Positions 1 through 7,698 of a stretch of 64,000 nt of DNA are shown one piece after another. The stretch spans positions 1 through 64,000 of the forward strand of contig NZ_VZZK01000018.1 of assembly GCF_008806385.1 (NCBI RefSeq), written 5' to 3'. The notes beneath the pieces are model-generated. The model worked only from the letters and a program-made list of their open reading frames with translations, ran no database searches and was not told the origin of the DNA. Position numbers and translations under genes: made by a program. The DNA comes from Methylobacterium soli. Lineage in GTDB: Bacteria > Pseudomonadota > Alphaproteobacteria > Rhizobiales > Beijerinckiaceae. How positions within the stretch are numbered: position 1 is the first letter of the stretch; each line of letters opens with the position of its first letter.

Positions 1-1
1 G

Positions 2-73
2 GTCCTGGGCGTCGCCGCCTCCGTCGCAGGACCCATCGGATCCGCCGCCTCCGTCTACGCCTATACCCGATGA
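2..73 (+). CDS. C-terminal end of a truncated upstream protein
   Basis: The window opens inside a reading frame that ends in TGA at 71-73. The visible 23 residues are small and hydrophobic (V, L, G, A, S), ending in YAYTR, which fits the end of a membrane-associated protein. Nothing more can be said about function because the rest lies outside the window. It could also be chance open frame in this GC-rich DNA. Confidence 0.35.
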   Translation, partial: VLGVAASVAGPIGSAASVYAYTR

Positions 74-218
74 GCCAAACGCGCGCGGCCGTTCCGGCCG
101 TGTTGCACCAATTCCCCTCTTGCCAATCTGCGCGGCCCCGTCGTTTCCTCCGTACCGGGAAGACGGACGGGACCGCGGGCTTTGTATCGGCGCGGGCTGA
201 GCGTCTAGAAGAGGCCCG

Positions 219-1328
219 ATGAAGATCAGACGTGTCGCCCCCCTGCTCGGCCTGGCGGTGGGTGTCTCAGCCCTCGCATGCCCGGCCGCGGCCGAGATCA
301 CCATCGGCGTGGCGGTGCCGCGCTCCGGCGCCTACGTGGCCGTGGGCGAGCAGGTGTTGCGCGGGGTGGAGGCGGCGGCGCGCGACGCCAACGCCCATGG
401 CGGCCTCGACGGCGAGCCCATCACCCTCGACGTGCAGGACGATGCCTGCGATTCCAACAAGGCGACGGCAGTCGCCAACCACTTCGTGCAATCCAAGGTC
501 GGCCTCGTGGTCGGGCATGTCTGCTCGAACGCCTCGATGGCGGCCTCGGAGGTCTACGCCGCCAACGGCGCCCTGATGATCACGGCGGCCTCGGTGGCGG
601 CCCGGCTGACCGACCGCGGCCTGCCCACGATCTTCCGGGTCTGCGGGCGCGACGACGACCAGGCCCGGCTCTCCGCCACGGTGCTGGCCGAGCGCTTCCG
701 GGACCGCAAGATCGCCCTGATCCAGGATCTGACGCCCGCCTCGCGCACGCTGGCGGCGGCCACCAAGGACAACCTCAACCGCATCGGCATCAACGAGGCC
801 ATGTCGGTGGCCTTCTCGCCGAGCGATGCCGACGACGCGGCCCTGGCCGACCGGCTGAAGGCGGCGGGGATCGACGTGGTCTATTACGGGGGCGACGCCA
901 CCGAGATGGGGCGCCTCGTGCGGATCTCGGCCGAGCGGGGCTTCAAGCCGCAATGGTTCGGCACCTCCGCGATCGCCACCCAGGATTTCGCCAAGATCGC
1001 CGGCCCGGCGAGCAACGGCGTCCTGATGACCTTCTACCTCGACCCGAGCCGCCAGCCCGCCGCCGCCTCGGTGGTCCAGGCCTTCAAGGCCGAGGGCGTC
1101 GACCCGACGGGCTCGACCATCTACGGCTACGCCGCCCTCCAGGCGCTGGTGGCGGCGGGCAACTTCGCCCATGCGGGCGACCCGAAGACGATCGCCGCCA
1201 CGCTCCACCGGGAGCGCTTCGACCTCGTCCTCGGCTCCGTCGGCTTCGACGCCAAGGGCGACGTCACCGCGCAGGGCTACGTGCTCTACGTCTGGAAGGA
1301 CGGCGCCTTCACGCCCGCCGGCAAGTAG
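219..1328 (+). CDS. ABC transporter substrate-binding protein, branched-chain amino acid (LivK) type
   Basis: A 369-residue periplasmic binding protein. Residues 1-25 form a Sec signal peptide (KIRR, hydrophobic core, cleavage near PAAAE). The mature protein starts ITIGVAVPRSG, the usual opening of Peripla_BP_6 proteins, and runs through both lobes (GHVCSNASMAASEVY ligand loop; VYYGGDATEMGRLVR hinge region). The family binds branched-chain or other small amino acids, amides or urea and passes them to a LivHMGF-type permease. No permease or ATPase gene is adjacent, so it may serve a transporter encoded elsewhere. The start is preceded by AGAAGAGG as ribosome-binding site. Substrate is not predictable from what is seen. 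Confidence 0.9.
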   Translation: MKIRRVAPLLGLAVGVSALACPAAAEITIGVAVPRSGAYVAVGEQVLRGVEAAARDANAHGGLDGEPITLDVQDDACDSNKATAVANHFVQSKVGLVVGHVCSNASMAASEVYAANGALMITAASVAARLTDRGLPTIFRVCGRDDDQARLSATVLAERFRDRKIALIQDLTPASRTLAAATKDNLNRIGINEAMSVAFSPSDADDAALADRLKAAGIDVVYYGGDATEMGRLVRISAERGFKPQWFGTSAIATQDFAKIAGPASNGVLMTFYLDPSRQPAAASVVQAFKAEGVDPTGSTIYGYAALQALVAAGNFAHAGDPKTIAATLHRERFDLVLGSVGFDAKGDVTAQGYVLYVWKDGAFTPAGK

Positions 1329-1346
1329 CCCCGGCCGCGGTCGGGC

Positions 1347-1919
1347 TCACGCCGGCGCCGACAGGGCCGCGTCCACCTCGGCGCCCCGGCCGAGATCGCG
1401 CAGGAGCTTGGCGAGGTGCGGGCGCACGCCGAGCTGGTGCGCGTGCAGGCGCCGCACCGCCGCGTTCAGGCCGTTGTCGCGCCCCAGCATCGTGTCCGCG
1501 AAGGCGATCATCCGGGCGTTCGGCCAGGCGGGCTCCCGCAGGGCGTGGAGGCGCGCCACCAGCGCCTCGGCGGACGCCTCCGGCGCGTCCTGGGCGAACA
1601 GGATCAGCAGGGCGGCGGTCGAGCGGGACAGGCCGTAATGGCAATGCACCAAGAGGTGCCCGCCCCCGCGCGCCTCGGACCCGAAGGCCAGGATCGCTGC
1701 CACATCGGCGCGCTCGGGCGGCACCAGACCTTCGCCGGGCGCGAGGCAATCGTGGAAGCGCAGGGTGGTGCGGTGATGGGCCGGGAAGCCCGCGAAGCTC
1801 TCCGGCTCCGGCGTCCCCGGATCGAGGAGCGAGAGCACGTGGCTGACGCCCCGCCCGGCATGGCCGGCGATCTCCTCGAGGCCGCAGACGGTGTGGAGGG
1901 TGATGCTCTCGGGGGTCAT
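1347..1919 (-). CDS. Dual-specificity/tyrosine phosphatase-like protein
   Basis: A 190-residue cytoplasmic protein with a canonical phosphatase signature: HCHYGLSRS around residues 92-100, that is C93 and R99 in a CX5R P-loop followed by Ser. An aspartate-rich stretch (RFHDCLAPGEG, 55-64) precedes it and may hold the general acid. This matches the short alphaproteobacterial tyrosine phosphatase family (dual-specificity fold). Substrate is unknown. It converges with the livK-like gene (18 bp between stops) and diverges from the DctP gene, so it is probably monocistronic. Confidence 0.8.
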   Translation of the reverse strand: MTPESITLHTVCGLEEIAGHAGRGVSHVLSLLDPGTPEPESFAGFPAHHRTTLRFHDCLAPGEGLVPPERADVAAILAFGSEARGGGHLLVHCHYGLSRSTAALLILFAQDAPEASAEALVARLHALREPAWPNARMIAFADTMLGRDNGLNAAVRRLHAHQLGVRPHLAKLLRDLGRGAEVDAALSAPA

Positions 1920-2119
1920 GGGGCCGGGTTAGCATGGGGCGCCCCCCGGTTTCGAGTCGGGAATCGGCGTGTTATGGCCCGGCACTGGGCCGGTGGATCG
2001 TTTCGGCGTGATCTCCGTTCGTGAACGGCGGCCTCGCCGCGACGCGGGACATCGACGCATTGGACGACGCCTTGACCGAAGACCACCCGAGCGACGACCG
2101 CTTGAACGAGCCGGACGTC

Positions 2120-3253
2120 ATGCCCTCGACCCTGCCGGGAGGCGCCTTGCCGAGACGCGCCCTTCCGAGACGCGCCCTGCTCACCGCCGGTCTCGGCGGC
2201 GTCGCGGCGGCCGGCGCGCTTGCCGCCCCGGCGATCGCCCAGACCGCGCCGGAGCTGCGCTGGCGCCTCGCCTCGGCCTATCCGAAGACGCTCGACATCC
2301 TGTTCGGCGCCTCCGAGACCTTCGGGCGCCTCGTGGCGGAGGCCACCGACGGGCGCTTCCAGATCAAGCCCCTCGGGGTCGGCGAGGCCGTCGGGGCGGA
2401 TGGCCTCCTCGACGCGGTCGCGGCCGGCACCGTCGAGATGGGCCACGCCCCCGCGACCCTCGCGATGCAGAAGGACCCGACCTTCGCGCTCGCCACCGCC
2501 CTGCCCTTCGGCCTCAACGCCCGCGGCCAGAACGCGTGGTGGCTCGCCGGCGGCGCGAGCGAGCTCTTCGCCGAGATCTTCGCCAAGCAAGGGCTCGCCA
2601 CCCTGCCGGGGGGCAATACCGGCGCGCAGATGGGCGGCTGGTTCCGTCGCGAGATCAAGAGCGTGGCCGACCTCCAGGGCCTGAAGATCCGCATCGCCGG
2701 CCTCGGCGCCCAGGTGCTGGCCAAGCTCGGCGCCGTGCCGCAGGCGACGCCGGGCCCCGAGATCTACGCCGCCCTCGAATCGAAGGCCATCGACGCGGCC
2801 GAGTGGATCGGGCCCTACGACGACGAGAAGCTCGGGCTGCAGAAGGTGGCGCCGATCTACCATTACCCGGGCTTCTGGGAGGGCGGCGCCATGCTGCATT
2901 TCTGGCTCAACGCCGAGAAGTGGAAGGCCCTGCCCAAGACTTACCGGGCCGCCCTCCAGGGTGCCGCCGCGCAGGTCAGCGCCGAGGTCCAGGCGCGCTA
3001 CGATGCCCGCAATCCCGGCGCCCTGCGCCGCCTCGTGGCGGGCGGGGCGCAGCTGCGCCCGTTCCCCCAGGACGTGATGGAGGCGGCCCTCAAGCAGGCC
3101 AACGAGGTCTATGGCGAGATCGCGGCCAAGAACCCTGACTTCAAGCGCATCTTCGAGGCGATGAAGACCTTCCGGAACGAGGAATACCTCTGGTTCCAGG
3201 TGGCTGAGTACACCTACGACAACTTCATGATCCGGGCGCGGGCGCGCGGCTGA
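2120..3253 (+). CDS. TRAP transporter solute-binding protein, DctP family
   Basis: A 377-residue periplasmic solute receptor of the DctP/TakP type. The chosen ATG at 2120 puts a Tat-type signal peptide at the N terminus (PRRALPRRALLTAG, hydrophobic core, cleavage near APAIAQ). An in-frame GTG at 2021 would add 33 hydrophilic residues and bury the signal, so it is less likely. Mature motifs include LRWRLASAYPKTLDI near the start, GGWFRREIKSVADLQGLKIR with the conserved Arg, and AAEWIGPYDDEKLG in the ligand site, typical of receptors for 2-oxo acids or similar carboxylates. The DctQ/DctM membrane subunits are not adjacent. The twin-arginine motif is doubled by a 15-bp duplication at 2150-2179. 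Confidence 0.88.
   Translation: MPSTLPGGALPRRALPRRALLTAGLGGVAAAGALAAPAIAQTAPELRWRLASAYPKTLDILFGASETFGRLVAEATDGRFQIKPLGVGEAVGADGLLDAVAAGTVEMGHAPATLAMQKDPTFALATALPFGLNARGQNAWWLAGGASELFAEIFAKQGLATLPGGNTGAQMGGWFRREIKSVADLQGLKIRIAGLGAQVLAKLGAVPQATPGPEIYAALESKAIDAAEWIGPYDDEKLGLQKVAPIYHYPGFWEGGAMLHFWLNAEKWKALPKTYRAALQGAAAQVSAEVQARYDARNPGALRRLVAGGAQLRPFPQDVMEAALKQANEVYGEIAAKNPDFKRIFEAMKTFRNEEYLWFQVAEYTYDNFMIRARARG
2150..2179 (+). repeat. 15-bp tandem duplication within the Tat signal
   Basis: Two near-identical 15-base units lie head to tail (14 of 15 bases the same). They encode the tandem pentapeptides PRRAL-PRRAL, so the DctP-like precursor carries two consecutive twin-arginine pairs before its hydrophobic core. 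Confidence 0.8.
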
Positions 3254-3279
3254 CGCACCCTCGATGCGATTCGACCAAG

Positions 3280-3307
3280 AAAAAAGGCCACTCCCGAAGG
3301 AGCGGCC
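3280..3307 (-). terminator. Intrinsic terminator, minus strand, UUCG tetraloop
   Basis: On the minus strand the sequence forms GGCCGCTCC-TTCG-GGAGTGGCC: nine base pairs, one of them G-U, closed by a UUCG tetraloop and followed immediately by TTTTTT. It is a complete Rho-independent terminator. The plus strand would have a run of A before the hairpin and no T tract, so it does not serve the DctP gene ending at 3253. Confidence 0.8.
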
Positions 3308-3450
3308 CGAAGTCTAGGGAGGAAACGCCCAAGGAGGGCAGCGGGACCGCGACGCCATCGCGCTCCCGCGATGCACAATCTGAACCTCCTGCGGCCGAAT
3401 TCAAGGGGATTGGGGCAGCAAGGCTGTCTCTTTTGGTGCGACCGCGCACA
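3280..3450 (-). ncRNA. Candidate small RNA with CCUCC loops and UUCG terminator
   Basis: Read on the minus strand, this stretch ends in a textbook terminator and contains two CCUCC-type (anti-Shine-Dalgarno) motifs: one in the loop of a GCCC-TCCTT-GGGC hairpin and another in TTTCCTCCCTAG just before the terminator. This resembles the CCUCC-loop ('cuckoo') small RNAs of alphaproteobacteria. The 5' end is not determined; the right limit is a guess based on composition. The two small minus-strand open frames here (up to 114 codons) have no ribosome-binding site or recognisable protein features. It could instead be the 3' end of an untranslated transcript or a remnant. Confidence 0.35.
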
Positions 3451-3686
3451 TTGATTTCGTGATGTGCTCAAAATGTCGCATCCAGTCAGGCGGTCGATTT
3501 CGCGGGCCCCTCCGCCGTGCGCACCAAGGTTCGGCGCGATAACGCCCTGATCGGGCAAGTCATTCTCCGCCCGGGCGGGCTCGTTTCTCTGGTCAGGGAC
3601 GCTCGCCGTCTCCCATCCGCCCCTGCGGATATGCGGGGCCCGCGCCCTAACTTGTGCTCCTGGGTTCTCGGGGGACGAGGGACAGA

Positions 3687-5075
3687 ATGGCCATCCAGGC
3701 GGGACGTATTCGCATCCTCAACGACGTCGCGCCCCGGGCCGAGGGCGCCTACGTCCTCTACCTGCTGCAGCAGGCGAACCGCGCGCATTTCAATCCGGCG
3801 CTGGAATTTGCCATCGAGGAGGGCCATCGCCTCGGCCTCCCGGTGGTGGCCTGCTTCGGCCTGCTCGACGGGAAGAGCGGCTTTCCCGAGGCCAATGCCC
3901 GCCACTACGCCTTCCTGCTGCAGGGCCTCGCCGACGCCAAGGCGGGTTTGGAGCAACGCGGCGTCGCCTTCGTGATGCGCAAGATGTCGCCGGCCGCGAT
4001 CTGCCTCGACCTCGCCCGCCGCGCCGCCCTCGTGGTCCTGGACCGCGGCTATCTGGCGATCCAGAAGCGCTGGTACGGCGAGATCAGCGCGGGCGTCGAC
4101 ACCCGCCTCGTCCAGATCGAGGGCGACGTGGTGGTCCCGGTCGAGGTCGCCTCCGGCAAGCACGAATACGCCGCGCGCACGCTCCGGCCGAAGCTGCACC
4201 GGATCTGGGAGGAGTACATCCAGCCGCTCGCGCCGCGCCGGGTCTCGCACGCGGCGGCCACGCTCGGCCTCGCGAGCGAGATCGACGTGACCGATCCCGA
4301 CGCGGTGCTGGCCGGGATGAGCCTCGACCGCACGGTGCCTCCGGTGAAGCGCTTCCGGGGCGGGGAGCGGGAGGCGCGGGCGCGCCTCGAGGCCTACCTC
4401 GCCGGCCCCTTCGCGGATTACGGCAGCGACCGGAACCGGCCCGAGGCGGGCGCGGCCTCGCATATGAGCCCCTACCTGCATTTCGGCCAGATCTCGCCGG
4501 TGGAGATCGCCCTCGCGGTGCGGGCCGCCCAGGCGGGCGGGGCGGAGGACAAGGCCGCCTATCTGGAGGAGGTCATCGTGCGGCGCGAACTCGCGATGAA
4601 CCACGTTTTCTACACCGAGGGCTACGACGCCTTCGCGCGCGCCGTCCCCGAATGGGCCCGCAAGACCCTGGCCGAGCACGCGAGCGACCCGCGCCCGCGG
4701 ACCTACACGGAAGCCGAGCTCGCCGAGGGCCGCACCCACGACCGATACTGGAACGCCGCCCAGGCCGAGATGCGGGAGACCGGCTACATGCACAATCACC
4801 TGCGCATGTACTGGGGCAAGAAGATCCTCGAATGGTCCCCCTCCCCCGAGGAGGGCTTCGCCCGGACCCTGCGCCTCAACAACCGCTACTTCCTCGACGG
4901 CCGCGACCCGAATTCCTTCACCAACGTCGCCTGGGTCTACGGCCTGCACGACCGCCCCTGGGCGCGGCGCAAGATCTTCGGCACCGTGCGCTACCAGAGC
5001 GAGAACTCCCTCCGGAAGTTCGACGCCAAGTCCTATCTGAGGACGGTGGAGGACCTCTGCGCTGCGGAGGCGTGA
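3687..5075 (+). CDS. phrB: Class II CPD DNA photolyase
   Basis: A 462-residue flavoenzyme that repairs cyclobutane pyrimidine dimers in DNA using blue light and FADH-. The family is the class II branch: N-terminal photolyase-homology fold (YVLYLLQQANRAHFNPALEFAIEEG), then the FAD-binding helical domain with SHMSPYLHFGQISP, FLEE/VIVRRELAMNHVFYT, HDRYWNAAQAEM..GYMHNHLRMYWGKKILEW and DGRDPNSFTNVAWVYG. The class II tryptophan/tyrosine electron path cannot be assigned without alignment. The ATG at 3687 fits family length; an upstream in-frame start at 3654 adds only 11 residues. Monocistronic or leading into the sco gene 116 bp downstream. Confidence 0.93.
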   Translation: MAIQAGRIRILNDVAPRAEGAYVLYLLQQANRAHFNPALEFAIEEGHRLGLPVVACFGLLDGKSGFPEANARHYAFLLQGLADAKAGLEQRGVAFVMRKMSPAAICLDLARRAALVVLDRGYLAIQKRWYGEISAGVDTRLVQIEGDVVVPVEVASGKHEYAARTLRPKLHRIWEEYIQPLAPRRVSHAAATLGLASEIDVTDPDAVLAGMSLDRTVPPVKRFRGGEREARARLEAYLAGPFADYGSDRNRPEAGAASHMSPYLHFGQISPVEIALAVRAAQAGGAEDKAAYLEEVIVRRELAMNHVFYTEGYDAFARAVPEWARKTLAEHASDPRPRTYTEAELAEGRTHDRYWNAAQAEMRETGYMHNHLRMYWGKKILEWSPSPEEGFARTLRLNNRYFLDGRDPNSFTNVAWVYGLHDRPWARRKIFGTVRYQSENSLRKFDAKSYLRTVEDLCAAEA

Positions 5076-5191
5076 GCGATTCCGCCTTGCCCCGGGATCG
5101 GCGGCGACCGGATGCCCCCTTGCCAGGGCGGCGCCCGCGTGGTTCGCCACGCCTTCATGGCCGCGCGCGCCCGTTCGCTGAGGAAGATTCC

Positions 5192-5788
5192 ATGCTGCCC
5201 GACCGCACGCGTCGCCTGCTCCTGCCCCTCGGGGCGTTCCTGGCCGGGCTGGTCGGGCTCGCGGCGGTGGCGGTGCTGACCCTGGCGCCGGAGCGGGCCC
5301 CGGTCGCGACCTCCAGCGTCGGCGGCCCCTTCACCCTGGTGAACCAGGACGGTCAGACCGTCACCGAGCGCGATTTCGCCGGAGCGACGCATCTCGTGTT
5401 CTTCGGCTTCACCCATTGCCCGGACATCTGCCCGACGACCCTGCAGCAGATCTCCGACGTGCTGGCCGCCCTCGGCGACAAGGCCAAGGCGATGAAGGTC
5501 GCCTTCATCACGGTCGATCCCGAGCGCGACACCCCGGAGAGCCTGAAGACCTATCTGGGCAGCTTCGACCCGCGCATCGTCGGGCTGACCGGCAGCCCCG
5601 AGCAGGTCGCCGCCGCGGTCAAGGCCTACCGGGCCTATTCCCGGAAGGTGCCGTCCAAGGGCGACGACTACACCATGGAGCACACGGCCCTGGTCTACGT
5701 GATGGACGGCCGGAACCGCTTCATCGGCGCCCTCAACCTGCAGCGGCCGGCGGATGAGACCGCGGCGGAACTGGCAAAGCGGATCTGA
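5192..5788 (+). CDS. SCO1/SenC family copper chaperone
   Basis: A 198-residue protein anchored by one N-terminal membrane helix (residues 9-30), with a thioredoxin-fold periplasmic domain. The copper ligands are visible: HCPDICP with C76 and C80, and H164 in TMEHTALVY. The family delivers copper to the CuA site of cytochrome c oxidase or keeps its cysteines reduced. The ATG at 5192 follows GAGGAAG; longer in-frame extensions run through the photolyase gene in another frame and are excluded. Its 3' end overlaps the convergent glycosyltransferase by 56 bp. No oxidase genes are nearby. Confidence 0.9.
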   Translation: MLPDRTRRLLLPLGAFLAGLVGLAAVAVLTLAPERAPVATSSVGGPFTLVNQDGQTVTERDFAGATHLVFFGFTHCPDICPTTLQQISDVLAALGDKAKAMKVAFITVDPERDTPESLKTYLGSFDPRIVGLTGSPEQVAAAVKAYRAYSRKVPSKGDDYTMEHTALVYVMDGRNRFIGALNLQRPADETAAELAKRI

Positions 5789-7445
5789 GCGGCTCCGCGA
5801 CCGGGCGGCTTTTCAGGGCGCCGCTGCGGGAGGTGCGCGACAGGCCGTGCTCGGTCTTGTTCCAGCGGTTCGGGGCGCGGATCAGCTCGATCAGGCCGAG
5901 CCAGGCCGCGAGGCTCACAAGCAGGAAGTAGAGCGGCAGCATCAGCACGTAGGGCACGAGGTCGATCCAGCCGCGCCGCAGCGCCCCGAGCGTCGCGGGC
6001 AGGAGCATCGCGGAAAATCCCGTGACGAAGATCGTGATGGCGAGCCCGGTTGGCAGGTTCGGCCAGAATTCGGGCCCGGCCCAGACCGGACTCAGGAGGA
6101 ATTCCGCCGCCGCCGCCCCCATCAGGAACGGGTAGACCAGGGCCGAGGCGACGGTGCCGGGCACCAGCGCGAGGGCGCACAGCACCTCCAGGGGGCCGAG
6201 CGCGCGCAGGTTGCGCCAGGGGCGGCGGGCATGGGTGAAGCTCGTCTGCAGGAAGCCCTTCATCCAGCGGGTGCGCTGGCGCAGCCAGGGCCGGATCTCG
6301 GCCGGCGCCTCCTCCAGGGTGGCGCTCGGCAGGTCCCCGACGATGTAGCCCGCAACCGCGAGGCGCATCCCGAGATCGGCATCCTCGGTGACGTTCCAGG
6401 CGTCCCAGCCATGCACCGCCCGCAGGATGGCGGTGCGGAAATGCGTCGAGGTGCCCCCGAGCGGGGTCGGCAGGCACCAATGGGCGAGCGCGGGCCCGAG
6501 CACGTCGAACAGGGCCGTGTATTCGAGGGCGAAGCAGCGGGTGAGCCAGGAATCGGCGGCGTTGTCGATGACGAGGCGCCCCTGCAGGCAGGCGAGGTCC
6601 GGCCGTCCCGCGCGAAAGCGCGCGGCGGCGCGGCGCAGTTGCGCCGGGTCCGGCACGTCCTCGGCATCGTAGACCACCAGGCAGGCGCCCCGGGCAAGCG
6701 GCAGGGCAGCGTTCAGGGCCCTGGGCTTGGTGCGGGGCAGGCCCGGCGGCACCACCACGATCTCGAACCACGGGGGCAGCGCCTCGGCCGCGAGGGCCGC
6801 ATGGGTTTCGGCATCGTCCGCCTCGATCACCAGCTTGATGTCGAGCTTCGTCACTGGATAATCGAGCCGCGTCAGCGCGCCCACAAGGCGGGGCACCACG
6901 GCGGCCTCCCGGCAGAGGGCGACGAGCACGGTGTAGACCGGCAGCTCGCACTCCGCGAGGGGCGCCGGCTCGGGCTGGTCGACCGGCGCCGGGATGCAGA
7001 GGGCGCCGAGCCGGAAGGTCGCCATCGCCAGGAAGACGCTCTGCACCGCCGTCAGGCAGGCGAGCGCCGCCCAGCCGGGCAGGCCGGCATAGAGGCAGGC
7101 GAGCATCGCCGCCAGGAGGGCGACCAGGATCGCGTGGCTCGGGCGCGGCCCCGGCCGGAAGGCCCAGTCCGGCCGCCGCCGCGCCAGTTCGTCCGACGCG
7201 TAGGCGGCGATCCGCCCCGGCATCGCCGCGAACACCGCCGCGCGCAGGCGCGTCGGCGTCGTGATGGCGGGCAGGCGCCCGGGCGGGCTGCGGCCGGCGA
7301 GCCACTCGGCGATCTCCGCCCCCCGCGGCGCCAGCACGAAGGCGGCGGGCGCCCCGGCCGCGAGGGGCGCGAGGCCGGTCGCGAGGCTGTCGGGGAAGCG
7401 CAGGCTCGCCCGGAACGGGATCGGACCGTCGAGGAAGGGGGGCAC
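5733..7445 (-). CDS. Membrane glycosyltransferase, family 2 (XL-type), N-terminus in another frame
   Basis: A 570-residue inverting glycosyltransferase of the processive family 2 type. Residues 105-145 hold two membrane helices, the GT-A domain follows (VALCREAAVVPRLVGAL; VVYDAEDVPDP with the DxD-like D260-D263; TEDADLGMRLA at 353; QRTRWMKG at 390), and several membrane helices end the chain. The Q-x-x-R-W motif is typical of enzymes that polymerise or transfer sugars at the inner membrane. The GTG at 7445 is only the first start in this frame: a homologous-looking N-terminal domain continues upstream in the -1 frame (7446-7656), interrupted at a C6 run. The true product is probably about 640 residues. 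Acceptor and sugar are unknown. Its 3' end overlaps the convergent sco gene. Confidence 0.82.
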   Translation of the reverse strand: MPPFLDGPIPFRASLRFPDSLATGLAPLAAGAPAAFVLAPRGAEIAEWLAGRSPPGRLPAITTPTRLRAAVFAAMPGRIAAYASDELARRRPDWAFRPGPRPSHAILVALLAAMLACLYAGLPGWAALACLTAVQSVFLAMATFRLGALCIPAPVDQPEPAPLAECELPVYTVLVALCREAAVVPRLVGALTRLDYPVTKLDIKLVIEADDAETHAALAAEALPPWFEIVVVPPGLPRTKPRALNAALPLARGACLVVYDAEDVPDPAQLRRAAARFRAGRPDLACLQGRLVIDNAADSWLTRCFALEYTALFDVLGPALAHWCLPTPLGGTSTHFRTAILRAVHGWDAWNVTEDADLGMRLAVAGYIVGDLPSATLEEAPAEIRPWLRQRTRWMKGFLQTSFTHARRPWRNLRALGPLEVLCALALVPGTVASALVYPFLMGAAAAEFLLSPVWAGPEFWPNLPTGLAITIFVTGFSAMLLPATLGALRRGWIDLVPYVLMLPLYFLLVSLAAWLGLIELIRAPNRWNKTEHGLSRTSRSGALKSRPVAEPLRSALPVPPRSHPPAAAG

Positions 7446-7656
7446 CGAGGGCCCGGGCCAGGGCCCGGTAATAGGCCTCCTCGCCCATCAGGCCGGCATG
7501 CAGGAGGGCGGTGGCGCCGTCGCTGCCGCTGGCGCGGGCCAGCGCCGCGGCGCGCAGGAGCCGGGCGGGCTCGACGCCCTCGGCGAGCAGGAAGGCGAGT
7601 TCCGGCGGCAGCGCCCGCGCGCCGGACCAGGGCGATGGAATCCCGAGGAACGACAC
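7434..7656 (-). pseudogene. Out-of-frame N-terminal segment of the glycosyltransferase
   Basis: From a GTG at 7656 (preceded on the minus strand by GGGAGCGG) a frame reads about 70 residues including ELAFLLAEGVEPARLL, GLMGEEAYYRALARALGAP. This is the helical N-terminal module commonly found before such family 2 transferases (it resembles the GspE N-terminal fold). The frame then runs into nonsense-like Arg/Pro sequence, whereas removing one C from the six-C run at 7436-7441 joins it smoothly to PFLDGPIPF of the main domain. Either a real frameshift, a phase-variable homopolymer or a sequencing error. Confidence 0.6.
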
Positions 7657-7698
7657 GCACCCGCTCCCGCCGGCCCCGGAACGTGCTAGGGGAGACGG

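Larger units (their letters stand above)
3254..3686. other. 433-bp intergenic region holding a leftward terminator and a possible sRNA
   Basis: No convincing protein gene is present between the DctP gene and the photolyase. Base composition is visibly less GC-rich than the flanks. The left part has a strong intrinsic terminator oriented leftward (3280-3307) with no annotated gene feeding into it. That terminator and CCUCC-rich loops just upstream suggest a small RNA on the minus strand. The right part (3500-3686) should hold the photolyase promoter, but no clear -35/-10 pair was recognised. Confidence 0.6.

Noticed and set aside
3486..5150. A 554-codon minus-strand frame opposite the photolyase
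   Set aside because: No motif; mirror composition of the photolyase gene.
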